The position numbers and the translations under genes are program-made. Positions 26,488 to 33,764 of a stretch of DNA of 40,106 nucleotides are shown one piece after another. Position 1 is the first letter of the stretch. Each line of letters begins with the position of its first letter. The notes beneath the pieces were generated by a model. That model was not told the origin of the DNA and did not search any database. It saw nothing but the letters and a program-made list of their open reading frames with translations. The stretch comes from Clostridiales bacterium (GTDB lineage: Bacteria; Bacillota; Clostridia; Lachnospirales; Lachnospiraceae): positions 1,888 through 41,993 of the forward strand of contig JAJQIK010000037.1 of NCBI GenBank assembly GCA_021199255.1, given 5' to 3'.

Positions 26488-27632
26488 CTGACAAAGCAGA
26501 TATTGAGATCCGCATTGCCGTCGATTCCGTTCAGTACGCCGCTTGTGGAATACTGCCACATGGTATACTGATAAGGATAGTCCGGAATATCCGTCTCCTG
26601 GGCAAGCCAGACGTCAAAATCCTGCAATTTAGTCAGGTCGATCTCCTTCAGCAGCCATTCTTTATCCCCATAGATCATGGGCACATATCCGGCAGCCTCC
26701 ACACCCTCCAGAAACGCCGTCGTTACAGAGGTTTTGTCCTCTCTGCTTAAGCTCTCCACTCTGGAGGTGGTATTGGATACCAGCTCCATATCAAAAGCCA
26801 CAGGATATGTTATATTTGCCCGGTAAGGCTCCAGATTCTGAACCACAAAATTAGCCTCCTGAACAGCCTCCTCCTGTGTAATCGCCTGAGAGTAGAAATA
26901 CACTCCCACCTCCAGCCCGGCGGCTATGGCTCCTTCTATATTCTCCGTAAAATTCTCATCTAAGGAAATCTGGCCGGTGCTGTACCCCCGGCTCCCCAGC
27001 CGGATCATCACATAATCTACCCCGGCGGCTTTCATGCCGGTAAAATTGATCTCGCCCGTATGCTTAGAGACATCTACCCCCACATAGGAAGTATCCTTAC
27101 CGTTTTCCATATAGCGTTTCAGACCCGCCTTTTCTTCTATCTTGGTAAAGTCATAGGTATTCTGGGTCAGATAAGGGTTGATCAGCACCCATTCCTCTGT
27201 TCCGTCGGTGCCAGTCACCAGCGTATGCTTCCCATCTGTAGAGGGGTCGTTGGTTTCCTCCTCTTTCTGCTGTTGTTCCTGCCTGTCAAGCTCCGCTTTC
27301 TCCGCATAGCCCGACTTCTCCGGCGTTTCTTCCTGTACCCCGGAGGCCGTTTCCGAAGCCTCCCCCTCTTCCACCGGATACATATCCCAGAAATCCAGGT
27401 CTTCCGCCCTGAGCTTTACCTCAGACTCCTCAGCCTGCTCCGCTTCCGCAGCTGCCGCCTCCGCTTCCTGCTGCTCCTGCATTGTCCGAAGATACTCGCT
27501 GCCGCCGCTTTTACTATTATTGCTCTTGAATACCGCAAACAAAATGAGCAGTACAAAGGCAGCTACGCCAATCACCATATAGACCACAGGGAATCCCATG
27601 CCCCCTGATTCTTCTTCTCCCGGCAATTTCAT
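26472..27632 (-). CDS. Membrane-anchored GH25 lysozyme-like muramidase
   Basis: 386 residues. A short cytosolic N-terminus and one membrane helix (about 14-34) anchor it. A long acidic, Ala/Glu/Gln-rich linker (45-135) probably spans wall or forms a coiled coil. The GH25 domain follows from about 183: YVGVDVSKHTGEI with D187, and AFDMELV with D281 and E283, the usual catalytic residues. It should cut the MurNAc-GlcNAc bond of peptidoglycan. The start at 27632 has GGAG 6 nt upstream; the in-frame ATG four codons earlier is part of the ribosome-site repeat. Its leader contains the four-hairpin block. The stop overlaps the AP2 gene tail-to-tail. Confidence 0.92.
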   Translation of the reverse strand: MKLPGEEESGGMGFPVVYMVIGVAAFVLLILFAVFKSNNSKSGGSEYLRTMQEQQEAEAAAAEAEQAEESEVKLRAEDLDFWDMYPVEEGEASETASGVQEETPEKSGYAEKAELDRQEQQQKEEETNDPSTDGKHTLVTGTDGTEEWVLINPYLTQNTYDFTKIEEKAGLKRYMENGKDTSYVGVDVSKHTGEINFTGMKAAGVDYVMIRLGSRGYSTGQISLDENFTENIEGAIAAGLEVGVYFYSQAITQEEAVQEANFVVQNLEPYRANITYPVAFDMELVSNTTSRVESLSREDKTSVTTAFLEGVEAAGYVPMIYGDKEWLLKEIDLTKLQDFDVWLAQETDIPDYPYQYTMWQYSTSGVLNGIDGNADLNICFVSYSER

Positions 27633-27639
27633 ACTAATC

Positions 27640-27697
27640 TCCATTCCGAAGCGTTAGCGACGGGGCGAAGAGAAATCCACGAAAGTGGTTTCTCTTC
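27640..27697 (-). repeat. Dispersed leader repeat, copy before the GH25 gene
   Basis: CTCCATTCCGAAGCG followed by a hairpin, GAAGAGAAAtCCAC-GAAA-GTGGTTTCTCTTC (27667-27697, 13 bp with one bulged T). The same order of parts (CTCCATT, GAAGCG, GAGAAATCCRCGAA) recurs before cmk at the right edge of the window, and CTCCATTCCAAAGCG recurs before pheT and pheS. On the minus strand it carries the ribosome site. Confidence 0.6.
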
Positions 27698-27821
27698 TGC
27701 CATCAGACAAATTTGTGACGCTCCGGCACAAATTTGAGTGTGAAAAATCAGCACATCAGTGTGATTTTTCACACTAATCCCCATTTCCGGGCTATTTGTT
27801 TTCGCGCAGAAACAAATAGCC
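27667..27821. repeat. Array of four consecutive hairpins
   Basis: Four independent inverted repeats follow each other with almost no spacing: 27667-27697 (13 bp); 27708-27736 (CAAATTTGTG/CACAAATTTG, 10 bp); 27737-27775 (14-bp stem with AGTGTGAAAAATCA as its left arm); 27790-27821 (GGCTATTTGTTT/AAACAAATAGCC, 12 bp). They fill the gap between the GH25 gene and the apbE promoter. No open frame or transposase is present. The nature is unknown: a composite of palindromic elements, or a structured leader of the GH25 message. Confidence 0.8.
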
Positions 27822-27824
27822 GTT

Positions 27825-27853
27825 TTGCCATATAACCTGTTAAATGTTATACT
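27825..27853 (+). promoter_or_regulatory. Promoter for apbE
   Basis: TTGCCA (27825-27830), 17-bp spacer, TATACT (27848-27853), directly after the last hairpin. It predicts a leader of about 110 nt. Confidence 0.6.
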
Positions 27854-27968
27854 ATCTTTATCTGTACTTGCGATTATTATATCATAACTTGCCGACTTGG
27901 AGAACACATGAAAGATTTTCCATGAAAAACTTTCGCAGAAAATGCTGAAAGAAAGGAGATGCCGTAAG

Positions 27969-28958
27969 ATGAATTTCCGAATCCGTTTATTGCTGTTTCT
28001 GCTTGTGGCCGGTATATCCTTTAGCCTAACCGGGTGCGCCCGCAATACAGCCCCCCTCACACAGACCGGATTCTATTTTGATACCGTCATCCAGATCACC
28101 TTATATGACACTCAGGACACGGCCGTCCTGGAAGGCTGTTTTGCTTTGGCGGATACCTATGAAAAGATGTTCAGCGCTACCATAGAGGGCTCTGACCTGT
28201 GGCGGATTAACCACAGCGGCGGCTCTCCTGTTACCGTGTCAGAAGACACCGCAGCTTTGCTGCAGGCCGCGCTGTATTATGCCGGTCTCACAGAAGGCAG
28301 AATTGACCCTACGATTCTGCCGGTCAGCCAGCTATGGCATTTCGGCACGGACGATACGCCCCAAATACCGGAAGCCTCCGCTCTTGAGGAGGCTCTGAGC
28401 CATGTCTCTTACCAGAATATTGCCATCGACGGCAGCCAGGTTACCCTGAATGACCCGCAGGCGGCTATAGATCTGGGCTTTATCGCCAAAGGCTATATCG
28501 CAGACCGCATCAGGGACTATCTTCTGGAACAGGAGGTACACAGCGCCTGCGTCAATCTGGGCGGCAACGTGATGGTCGTCGGTTCCAAACCGGACGGCTC
28601 CCCCTTCACCATTGGTATTCAGAAAGCTTTTGCCCAGGACGGCGTCGCCGAGGCCACAATCAACGTCAGCGATACCTCGGTGGTCACCTCCGGTATTTAC
28701 CAGCGCTATTTCTATGAAGATGGTATGCTGTATCACCATATCCTGAACACCTCCACCGGTTATCCGGTGGAAAACGACATCACCAGCGTTACCATCCTCT
28801 GTCCGTCCTCTGTGGACGCGGACGCCCTCTCCACCGCCTGCTATTGTCTGGGGGTTGAAGAGGGCATTAAGCTCCTAAACTCCATGGAAGACATCGAATA
28901 TCTGTTTCTGATGAAGGACGGCTCCCGCCATGTCTCCGACGGTTTTCCCCTTTCTTAG
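27969..28958 (+). CDS. apbE: FAD:protein FMN transferase (ApbE lipoprotein)
   Basis: Transfers FMN from FAD to a Thr in target proteins with an S/T-G-A-T motif. 329 residues beginning with a lipoprotein signal, lipobox LTGC with lipid-bearing C23, so it is anchored outside the membrane. Conserved parts: FYFDTVIQITLYD, DLGFIAKGYIADRI, VNLGGNVMVVG, HHILNTSTGYPV and VDADALSTACYCLG. The ATG has AAAGGAG 10 nt upstream; an earlier in-frame ATG (27942) has none. It lies tail-to-tail with the operon encoding RnfG and RnfD, both of which have the target motif, so these are its likely substrates. Confidence 0.96.
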   Translation: MNFRIRLLLFLLVAGISFSLTGCARNTAPLTQTGFYFDTVIQITLYDTQDTAVLEGCFALADTYEKMFSATIEGSDLWRINHSGGSPVTVSEDTAALLQAALYYAGLTEGRIDPTILPVSQLWHFGTDDTPQIPEASALEEALSHVSYQNIAIDGSQVTLNDPQAAIDLGFIAKGYIADRIRDYLLEQEVHSACVNLGGNVMVVGSKPDGSPFTIGIQKAFAQDGVAEATINVSDTSVVTSGIYQRYFYEDGMLYHHILNTSTGYPVENDITSVTILCPSSVDADALSTACYCLGVEEGIKLLNSMEDIEYLFLMKDGSRHVSDGFPLS

Positions 28959-28970
28959 GAAGGAGCCTCC

Positions 28971-29996
28971 TTAAACGATCGTCCTGCCTGAAAGCACATT
29001 ATAATAATCCTGTAGATTTCGTTGTAATAGCGCGGGCGTATCCAGTCCATAAGGGCATTTACCCTTACACTGGTTACAGTGCAGGCAGTTTTCAATCTTA
29101 CGCATCATCTCCTGCCCCGCCGGGCTCAAATGTCCCGCTGAAGGCGATCTGCGGAGCAACAGAGACATTCTGGCGCAGGTATTGATCTCTATCCCCACCG
29201 GACAGGGCATACAATAACCGCAGCCCCGGCAAAAGTCTCCCGCCAGTTCCTTCCTGTCGCGGGCAATCCATTCCGCCAGCTCCGGAGTCATCGCCGGGGG
29301 ATTCTCCCCGTAGGAGAGAAATTCATCCAATTCGGATTCCTTCTGGATACCCCAGATCGGCAGCACATGCTCATACTGCGCCAAATAGGCATAGGCCGCC
29401 GCCGAATTGGTAATCAGTCCGCCGGACAGGGCTTTCATTGCGATAAAGCCCATCTTTGCCTTTTCACATTTCTCTACCAGCTCTACGTCCTTGTCCGTTG
29501 CCAGATAACAGAAGGGGAACTGCAGAGTTTCATACAAGCCGCTGTCAATCGCCTCGTGGGCTACCGCCAGGCGATGGTTGGTAATGCCGATATGTCTGAT
29601 TTTCCCCTGTTCCTTTGCCTTTACCGCGGCGTCATACAGGCCGCTCTCATCGCCCGGCTTCGGACAGAATGAGGGGTTATGGAACTGATAAATATCAATA
29701 TAATCCGTTTTCAGATTCTCCAGGCTGGTTTCTAAATCTTTCCAGAAGCCCTCCTCATTCTGCGCTCCGGTCTTGGTGGCGATAAAAACATTCTCCCGCA
29801 TCCCCTCAAAGGCAAGCCCTACCTTATGCTCGCTGTCTGTATAGAGCCTTGCGGTATCATAAAAAGTAATTCCATGGTCATACGCCTTTCTAAGCAGGGA
29901 AACGGCCTCTTCATCCGATATTCTCTGAATCGGCAGCGCGCCAAAAGCATTTTTGCCGGTGGTAATTCCGGTTTTTCCTAACGTTACTGTCTGCAT
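28971..29996 (-). CDS. Aldo-keto reductase with C-terminal two-cluster ferredoxin domain
   Basis: 341 residues. The N-terminal TIM barrel has the AKR tetrad D47, Y52, K75 and H106 (FYDTARLY, ATKTG, YQFHNP). The last 90 residues add two 4Fe-4S motifs, CRGCGYCMPCPVG and CLHCNQCKGKCPYG. This group of iron-sulfur AKRs is widespread in anaerobes with largely unknown substrates. The start at 29996 has GGAGG 10 nt upstream. It follows rnfB by 22 nt on the same strand, so it is probably the last gene of the rnf transcript. That makes ferredoxin- or NADH-linked redox chemistry plausible, though this is inference. The stop lies 12 nt from that of apbE. Confidence 0.92.
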   Translation of the reverse strand: MQTVTLGKTGITTGKNAFGALPIQRISDEEAVSLLRKAYDHGITFYDTARLYTDSEHKVGLAFEGMRENVFIATKTGAQNEEGFWKDLETSLENLKTDYIDIYQFHNPSFCPKPGDESGLYDAAVKAKEQGKIRHIGITNHRLAVAHEAIDSGLYETLQFPFCYLATDKDVELVEKCEKAKMGFIAMKALSGGLITNSAAAYAYLAQYEHVLPIWGIQKESELDEFLSYGENPPAMTPELAEWIARDRKELAGDFCRGCGYCMPCPVGIEINTCARMSLLLRRSPSAGHLSPAGQEMMRKIENCLHCNQCKGKCPYGLDTPALLQRNLQDYYNVLSGRTIV

Positions 29997-30018
29997 CCCT
30001 GTGCTTCCTCCCCCGTTT

Positions 30019-30810
30019 TTATAGAATGGCTTTCTTAGGGCACTTCTCCTTACATACGCCGCAGCCGATACATTTATCCTGATCAATCGTGGCGTGGAAA
30101 TCTTCTATCGTCACCGCGTCCGCCGGACAGTTTTTCTTACAAAGCTGACAGGCGATACACCCCACGTCGCAGGCTTTGATAGTGGCAGGGCCTTTTTCCC
30201 TGGAGCTGCATGCCACCGCGTGTTTGGCGTCATAGGGAATCAGGGTAATCAGATTTTTAGGACAGACCGCAATGCATTTCCCGCAGGCTTTACACGCCTC
30301 CTTATCCACCACCGCTACGCCGTTCACTACGTGAATAGCGTCAAAGGGACAGGCTTTCACGCAGCTTCCAAAGCCAAGGCAGCCGTCGTTACAGGATTTA
30401 GGGCCGCCGTTTGGCACAAAAGCCAGCATACGGCAATCTTCGATGCCGGAGTAATCATAATCTACTCTGGTGCGCTCCTTGTCGCCCTGGCATTTTACAA
30501 AGGCAACCATACGCCTGCTTTCCCCGGCTTCCGTCCCCATGATCTGCGCCACCTGCGCGCCCACTGCCTCTCCGCCCACCGGGCAGGCATTGACGGGAGC
30601 CTCGCCCCCGGCAATGGCGGCCGCCAGGCCGGAACAGCCTGCATAACCGCAGCCGCCGCAGTTATTGCCGGGAAGCACTCCTAAAATCGCTTCTTCCTTT
30701 TCATTCACTTCCACTCGAAACTTAATGCCGGCAATGCCTAAGAACAGTCCCACAAACAGTCCTACCGCTCCCACAATCAGCGTTGCCATCAATACTCCGG
30801 TTATATCCAT
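30019..30810 (-). CDS. rnfB: Rnf complex subunit B (ferredoxin-like electron-transfer subunit)
   Basis: 263 residues: an N-terminal membrane helix (about 5-28), a Fes domain with CGGCGYAGC and a fourth Cys 16 residues later (C51, C54, C59, C76), then a run of ferredoxin-type CxxCxxCxxxC motifs to the C-terminus (CLGFGSCVKACP, CKACGKCIAVCP, CIACQLCKKNCP, CIGCGVCKEKCP). RnfB is thought to take electrons from reduced ferredoxin and pass them into the membrane complex. GGAGG lies 7 nt before the ATG. It comes last of the six rnf genes, the usual order in Clostridia. Confidence 0.97.
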   Translation of the reverse strand: MDITGVLMATLIVGAVGLFVGLFLGIAGIKFRVEVNEKEEAILGVLPGNNCGGCGYAGCSGLAAAIAGGEAPVNACPVGGEAVGAQVAQIMGTEAGESRRMVAFVKCQGDKERTRVDYDYSGIEDCRMLAFVPNGGPKSCNDGCLGFGSCVKACPFDAIHVVNGVAVVDKEACKACGKCIAVCPKNLITLIPYDAKHAVACSSREKGPATIKACDVGCIACQLCKKNCPADAVTIEDFHATIDQDKCIGCGVCKEKCPKKAIL

Positions 30811-30851
30811 ACTAATCCTCCATTTCCCTATGAACCTTCCTCCGCTGCCCG

Positions 30852-31430
30852 CTAGAGTAATCCAGAAAAGCCGCAGAAAGCAATCGCCATCAGTCCCGCC
30901 GTAACAAGCACAATGGGCATTCCCTTAAAAGATTCCGGTATATCATTGTGTTCCATTTTCTCTCTGATGCCTGCCAGAATCACAATGGAAACGGTAAAGC
31001 CTACCGCAGTAGCAAAGCCATTGACAACGCCTGCCAGAATACCATAATTCTTCTGTACATTGGTAAGCGCCACGCCAAGCACCGCGCAGTTCGTGGTGAT
31101 TAACGGCAGATACACTCCCAGCGCCTGATACAGGCCGGGCATAAATTTTTTCAGGAACATTTCCACAAACTGCACCAGAGCCGCAATCACCAGAATAAAT
31201 ACGATCGTTTGTAAATAAGTAATGTCAAAGGGCAGCAGAATCCATTGATAAATCACTCCCGCCACCGCAGAGGCCAGCGTAATGACAAAAATAACGGCAG
31301 CTCCCATACCGGCAGCCGTGTTGGTCTTCCTGGATACGCCCAAAAACGGACACAAGCCCAAAAACTGGCTTAGAACCACGTTATTGACAAGGGAAGAAGA
31401 TATCAAAATTACCAGTAATTCTTTAACCAT
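30852..31430 (-). CDS. rnfA: Rnf complex subunit A
   Basis: A 192-residue integral membrane protein with six likely helices. The N-terminal SSSLVNNVVLSQFLGLCPFLGVS is the Rnf/Nqr signature, including the Cys proposed to help hold a membrane-embedded iron-sulfur centre with RnfE. A second conserved stretch is YLPLITTNCAVLGVALTN. The ATG at 31430 overlaps the end of rnfE by 8 nt (ATGGTTAA). Upstream in-frame starts would lie inside the rnfE tail and add a basic extension not seen in the family. Confidence 0.96.
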   Translation of the reverse strand: MVKELLVILISSSLVNNVVLSQFLGLCPFLGVSRKTNTAAGMGAAVIFVITLASAVAGVIYQWILLPFDITYLQTIVFILVIAALVQFVEMFLKKFMPGLYQALGVYLPLITTNCAVLGVALTNVQKNYGILAGVVNGFATAVGFTVSIVILAGIREKMEHNDIPESFKGMPIVLVTAGLMAIAFCGFSGLL

Positions 31431-32208
31431 TGTTCTCGTCCCCCTTCTTCTGTTCGTCGTCCGTCCCCGCTTTTTGCGGCTCATCGGCTTTGTCTGCGCA
31501 AGGCGCGGGCAAAGCGTCCGCCATGCGGCTTCCGCAGCCGGCTTCTCCGCAGTTCATACAGTCGCTGCCGCAGCCGGACTGAATTTTGGACATATCCCTG
31601 CCCTTCTTCTCGCCTGTCAGCTTTACCTTATTCTGAATCGCCGTCAGGAGCGCCAGCACAAAGAATGCGCCCGGCGCCATAATGAAGATGCTTACCGGGA
31701 CATAGCTCTCCGGCATCACATGAACCCCGAAAATTTCTCCCGCGCCAATCAATTCCCTGACAGCCCCGATACAGGTCAGCGCTACGGAAAAGCCCAGTCC
31801 CATACCAATTCCGTCAAATAGGGAAGGAATCACCGGATTCTTATAAGCATATGCTTCCGCGCGACCCAAAATGATACAGTTGACAACAATCAACGGAATA
31901 TAAATCCCCAGCGCGTCATACAAAAACGGGATAAATCCCTGCAAAAGCAGCTCCACCATCGTTACAAAGGACGCGATAATAACGATAAAAGCCGGAATCC
32001 TTACCTTATCCGGAATGATATTGCGCAGCAGGGAAATAAAAACATTGCTTAACGCCAGCACCACCATGGTAGTAAGCCCCATCCCCAGACCATTGATGGC
32101 GGAAGTCGTAACCGCCAGCGTGGGACACATACCAAGCATCAGCACAAAGGTAGGATTTTCTTTTACAATACCATTGAGCAGCCGCTCTTTTATACATGAA
32201 TTTTTCAC
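31423..32208 (-). CDS. rnfE: Rnf complex subunit E with Cys-rich C-terminal tail
   Basis: 261 residues. The first 195 or so are a normal six-helix RnfE, with GIVKENPTFVLMLGMCPTLAV and YIPLIVVNCIILGRAEA, the partner of RnfA. The last 60 residues are an extra hydrophilic tail with five Cys (213, 217, 220, 225, 237) in the pattern CGSDCMNCGEAGC...C. The spacing CxxCGxAGC equals that of the RnfB cluster motif. The start is a GTG, either 32208 (GGGAGG 11 nt upstream) or 32217 (only 2 nt away); 32208 is preferred. It lies immediately next to, or overlaps, the rnfG stop. Confidence 0.93.
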   Translation of the reverse strand: MKNSCIKERLLNGIVKENPTFVLMLGMCPTLAVTTSAINGLGMGLTTMVVLALSNVFISLLRNIIPDKVRIPAFIVIIASFVTMVELLLQGFIPFLYDALGIYIPLIVVNCIILGRAEAYAYKNPVIPSLFDGIGMGLGFSVALTCIGAVRELIGAGEIFGVHVMPESYVPVSIFIMAPGAFFVLALLTAIQNKVKLTGEKKGRDMSKIQSGCGSDCMNCGEAGCGSRMADALPAPCADKADEPQKAGTDDEQKKGDENNG

Positions 32209-32209
32209 C

Positions 32210-32812
32210 CTATTCACTGCCTCCCTTCAATTCTGTCTGGAAATAGTAAAGCCCCGCATTGACTCCATTAGTCACTGCATTGGTGGTGATTGTCGCGCCG
32301 GAGATGGCGTCGATTTGGTTTTCCGAGGTAGCGCCATTTTTCGTATATTCAAAGGCTTCTACATTCTTATCGGCAAATTGGGGTTTCAGTACCTCTTCCG
32401 CCCTCATTCCCAGTCCCGCCGTTTCTGAAATCGATAAAATCGACATTCCGTTCATGGCGCCGTCCAGCCGCACGCCAATGGCAAACTGAATGTCTCCTCC
32501 ATAACCTTCCCTGGTAGTCACGGTAATGACATAGCCCAGCACATTGCCGGAAGCGTCCGCCGCACGCATCACTTCGTCGATGCTTTCCTGCGAAAATCCT
32601 GCTTCGCTCCATGCCGCCTCATCGACCGGCGTTATTTCCATCTCTTCGAAGGAAGCCGCGTCCGCAAATACCTCCTGACAGGCCTCCTGCTTCGCCTTCG
32701 CCTCCTGCGCGGCAATCGGGTCTTTGGTAATCTGATAAACCAATCCTAACAGCAATCCCGCAACCACCGTAATCGCCAGCAGGATTCCTGTATTTTTCAT
32801 CATTTCCTTCAT
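32210..32812 (-). CDS. rnfG: Rnf complex subunit G (covalent FMN subunit)
   Basis: 200 residues: one N-terminal membrane helix (about 8-27) and an extracytoplasmic FMN-binding domain. The flavin attachment motif is DAISGATITT, with T174 the expected FMN-bearing Thr, modified by ApbE. The ATG overlaps the rnfD stop as ATGA (32809-32812). GGGAGA lies about 7 nt upstream. Coupled to rnfE downstream. Confidence 0.96.
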   Translation of the reverse strand: MKEMMKNTGILLAITVVAGLLLGLVYQITKDPIAAQEAKAKQEACQEVFADAASFEEMEITPVDEAAWSEAGFSQESIDEVMRAADASGNVLGYVITVTTREGYGGDIQFAIGVRLDGAMNGMSILSISETAGLGMRAEEVLKPQFADKNVEAFEYTKNGATSENQIDAISGATITTNAVTNGVNAGLYYFQTELKGGSE

Positions 32813-33741
32813 GCTCTTTCTCCCCCTTTACCAAATGCTTTCGGAAGAGTTATCTTCTCAATCAAAGGCGTCAGCAGATTCCCGATAATAATGGCATAGG
32901 ATACGCCCTCTGCAGAGGGGCCGAAGATTCGGAATATTCCGGTCAGGACGCCCAGCAGGATACCAAACAGATATTGTCCGTTCTTCGTAATAGGCCTGGT
33001 GACATAATCCGTCGCCATAAAGAAAGCTCCCAGCATCAGTCCGCCCCCCGCCAGATGAGCGGATATGTATGGCCAGTCAAATCCATATCCTCCAAAGATA
33101 CTGATAAAAATCACAAAGCTGACAATATAACTGCCCGGAATCCGCAGATCAATAATACCTAACAAAATCAGGAAACAGGCGCCCACCACAATAGCGATCA
33201 TGGAAGTCTCCCCGATGGTTCCCGCCGTCCGGCCGATCACCATATCCAGAATGTTAACCTCCGCGCCGGCTTTCAAATTAGCCAGCGGCGTAGCGCCCGT
33301 ATAGGCGTCGCAATCAAAATCCGTCATAATAGATGTAAACGAAATCAGCAGAAAACACCTGGCTCCCAGAGCTGGATTCATAAAATTCTGCCCCAGCCCG
33401 CCAAACAGCATCTTTACAACCAGAATCGCAAACACACCGCCCACTGCGCCGATCCACCAGGGCGCTGAAGCGGGAAGGTTCAATGCCAGCAGCAGACCTG
33501 TTACCACAGCCGAATAGTCGCCAATGGTTATCTTTTTCTTACATATTTTTTCAAAAATAAATTCTGTCAGCACCGTAGATGCCACGGTTACCAATATCAG
33601 AATCAGCGCGTCTAACCCAAAATTATAGATGCCAAATCCTGTCGCCGGAAGAAGGGCTATCACGACTGCCAGCATAATCTGACTGGTAGTAATCTTGGAT
33701 CTGACGTGCGGATTAGAGGATACCTTCATTAAATCACTCAT
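32809..33741 (-). CDS. rnfD: Rnf complex subunit D (membrane flavin subunit)
   Basis: A 310-residue polytopic membrane protein of the NqrB/RnfD family. SDLMKVSSNPHVRSK at the start, the ALNLPASAPWWIGAVGGVFAI helix and GQNFMNPALGARCFL are conserved. The covalent FMN motif is DAYTGATPL, with T151 the expected attachment site for ApbE. It starts 23 nt after rnfC, with AAGGAG 12 nt before the ATG. Confidence 0.97.
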   Translation of the reverse strand: MSDLMKVSSNPHVRSKITTSQIMLAVVIALLPATGFGIYNFGLDALILILVTVASTVLTEFIFEKICKKKITIGDYSAVVTGLLLALNLPASAPWWIGAVGGVFAILVVKMLFGGLGQNFMNPALGARCFLLISFTSIMTDFDCDAYTGATPLANLKAGAEVNILDMVIGRTAGTIGETSMIAIVVGACFLILLGIIDLRIPGSYIVSFVIFISIFGGYGFDWPYISAHLAGGGLMLGAFFMATDYVTRPITKNGQYLFGILLGVLTGIFRIFGPSAEGVSYAIIIGNLLTPLIEKITLPKAFGKGGERA

Positions 33742-33764
33742 CTTGGTCTTGTTCTCCTTTTCTC

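Noticed and set aside
27790-27827. Last hairpin followed by CGTTTT as a plus-strand terminator
   Set aside because: No plus-strand gene lies upstream to terminate and the T run is short; treated as part of the hairpin block.
28959-28970. AAGGAG-C-CTCCTT palindrome between apbE and the aldo-keto reductase gene
   Set aside because: Six-bp arms with no proper loop or T run; not a credible terminator, though transcripts must end near here.
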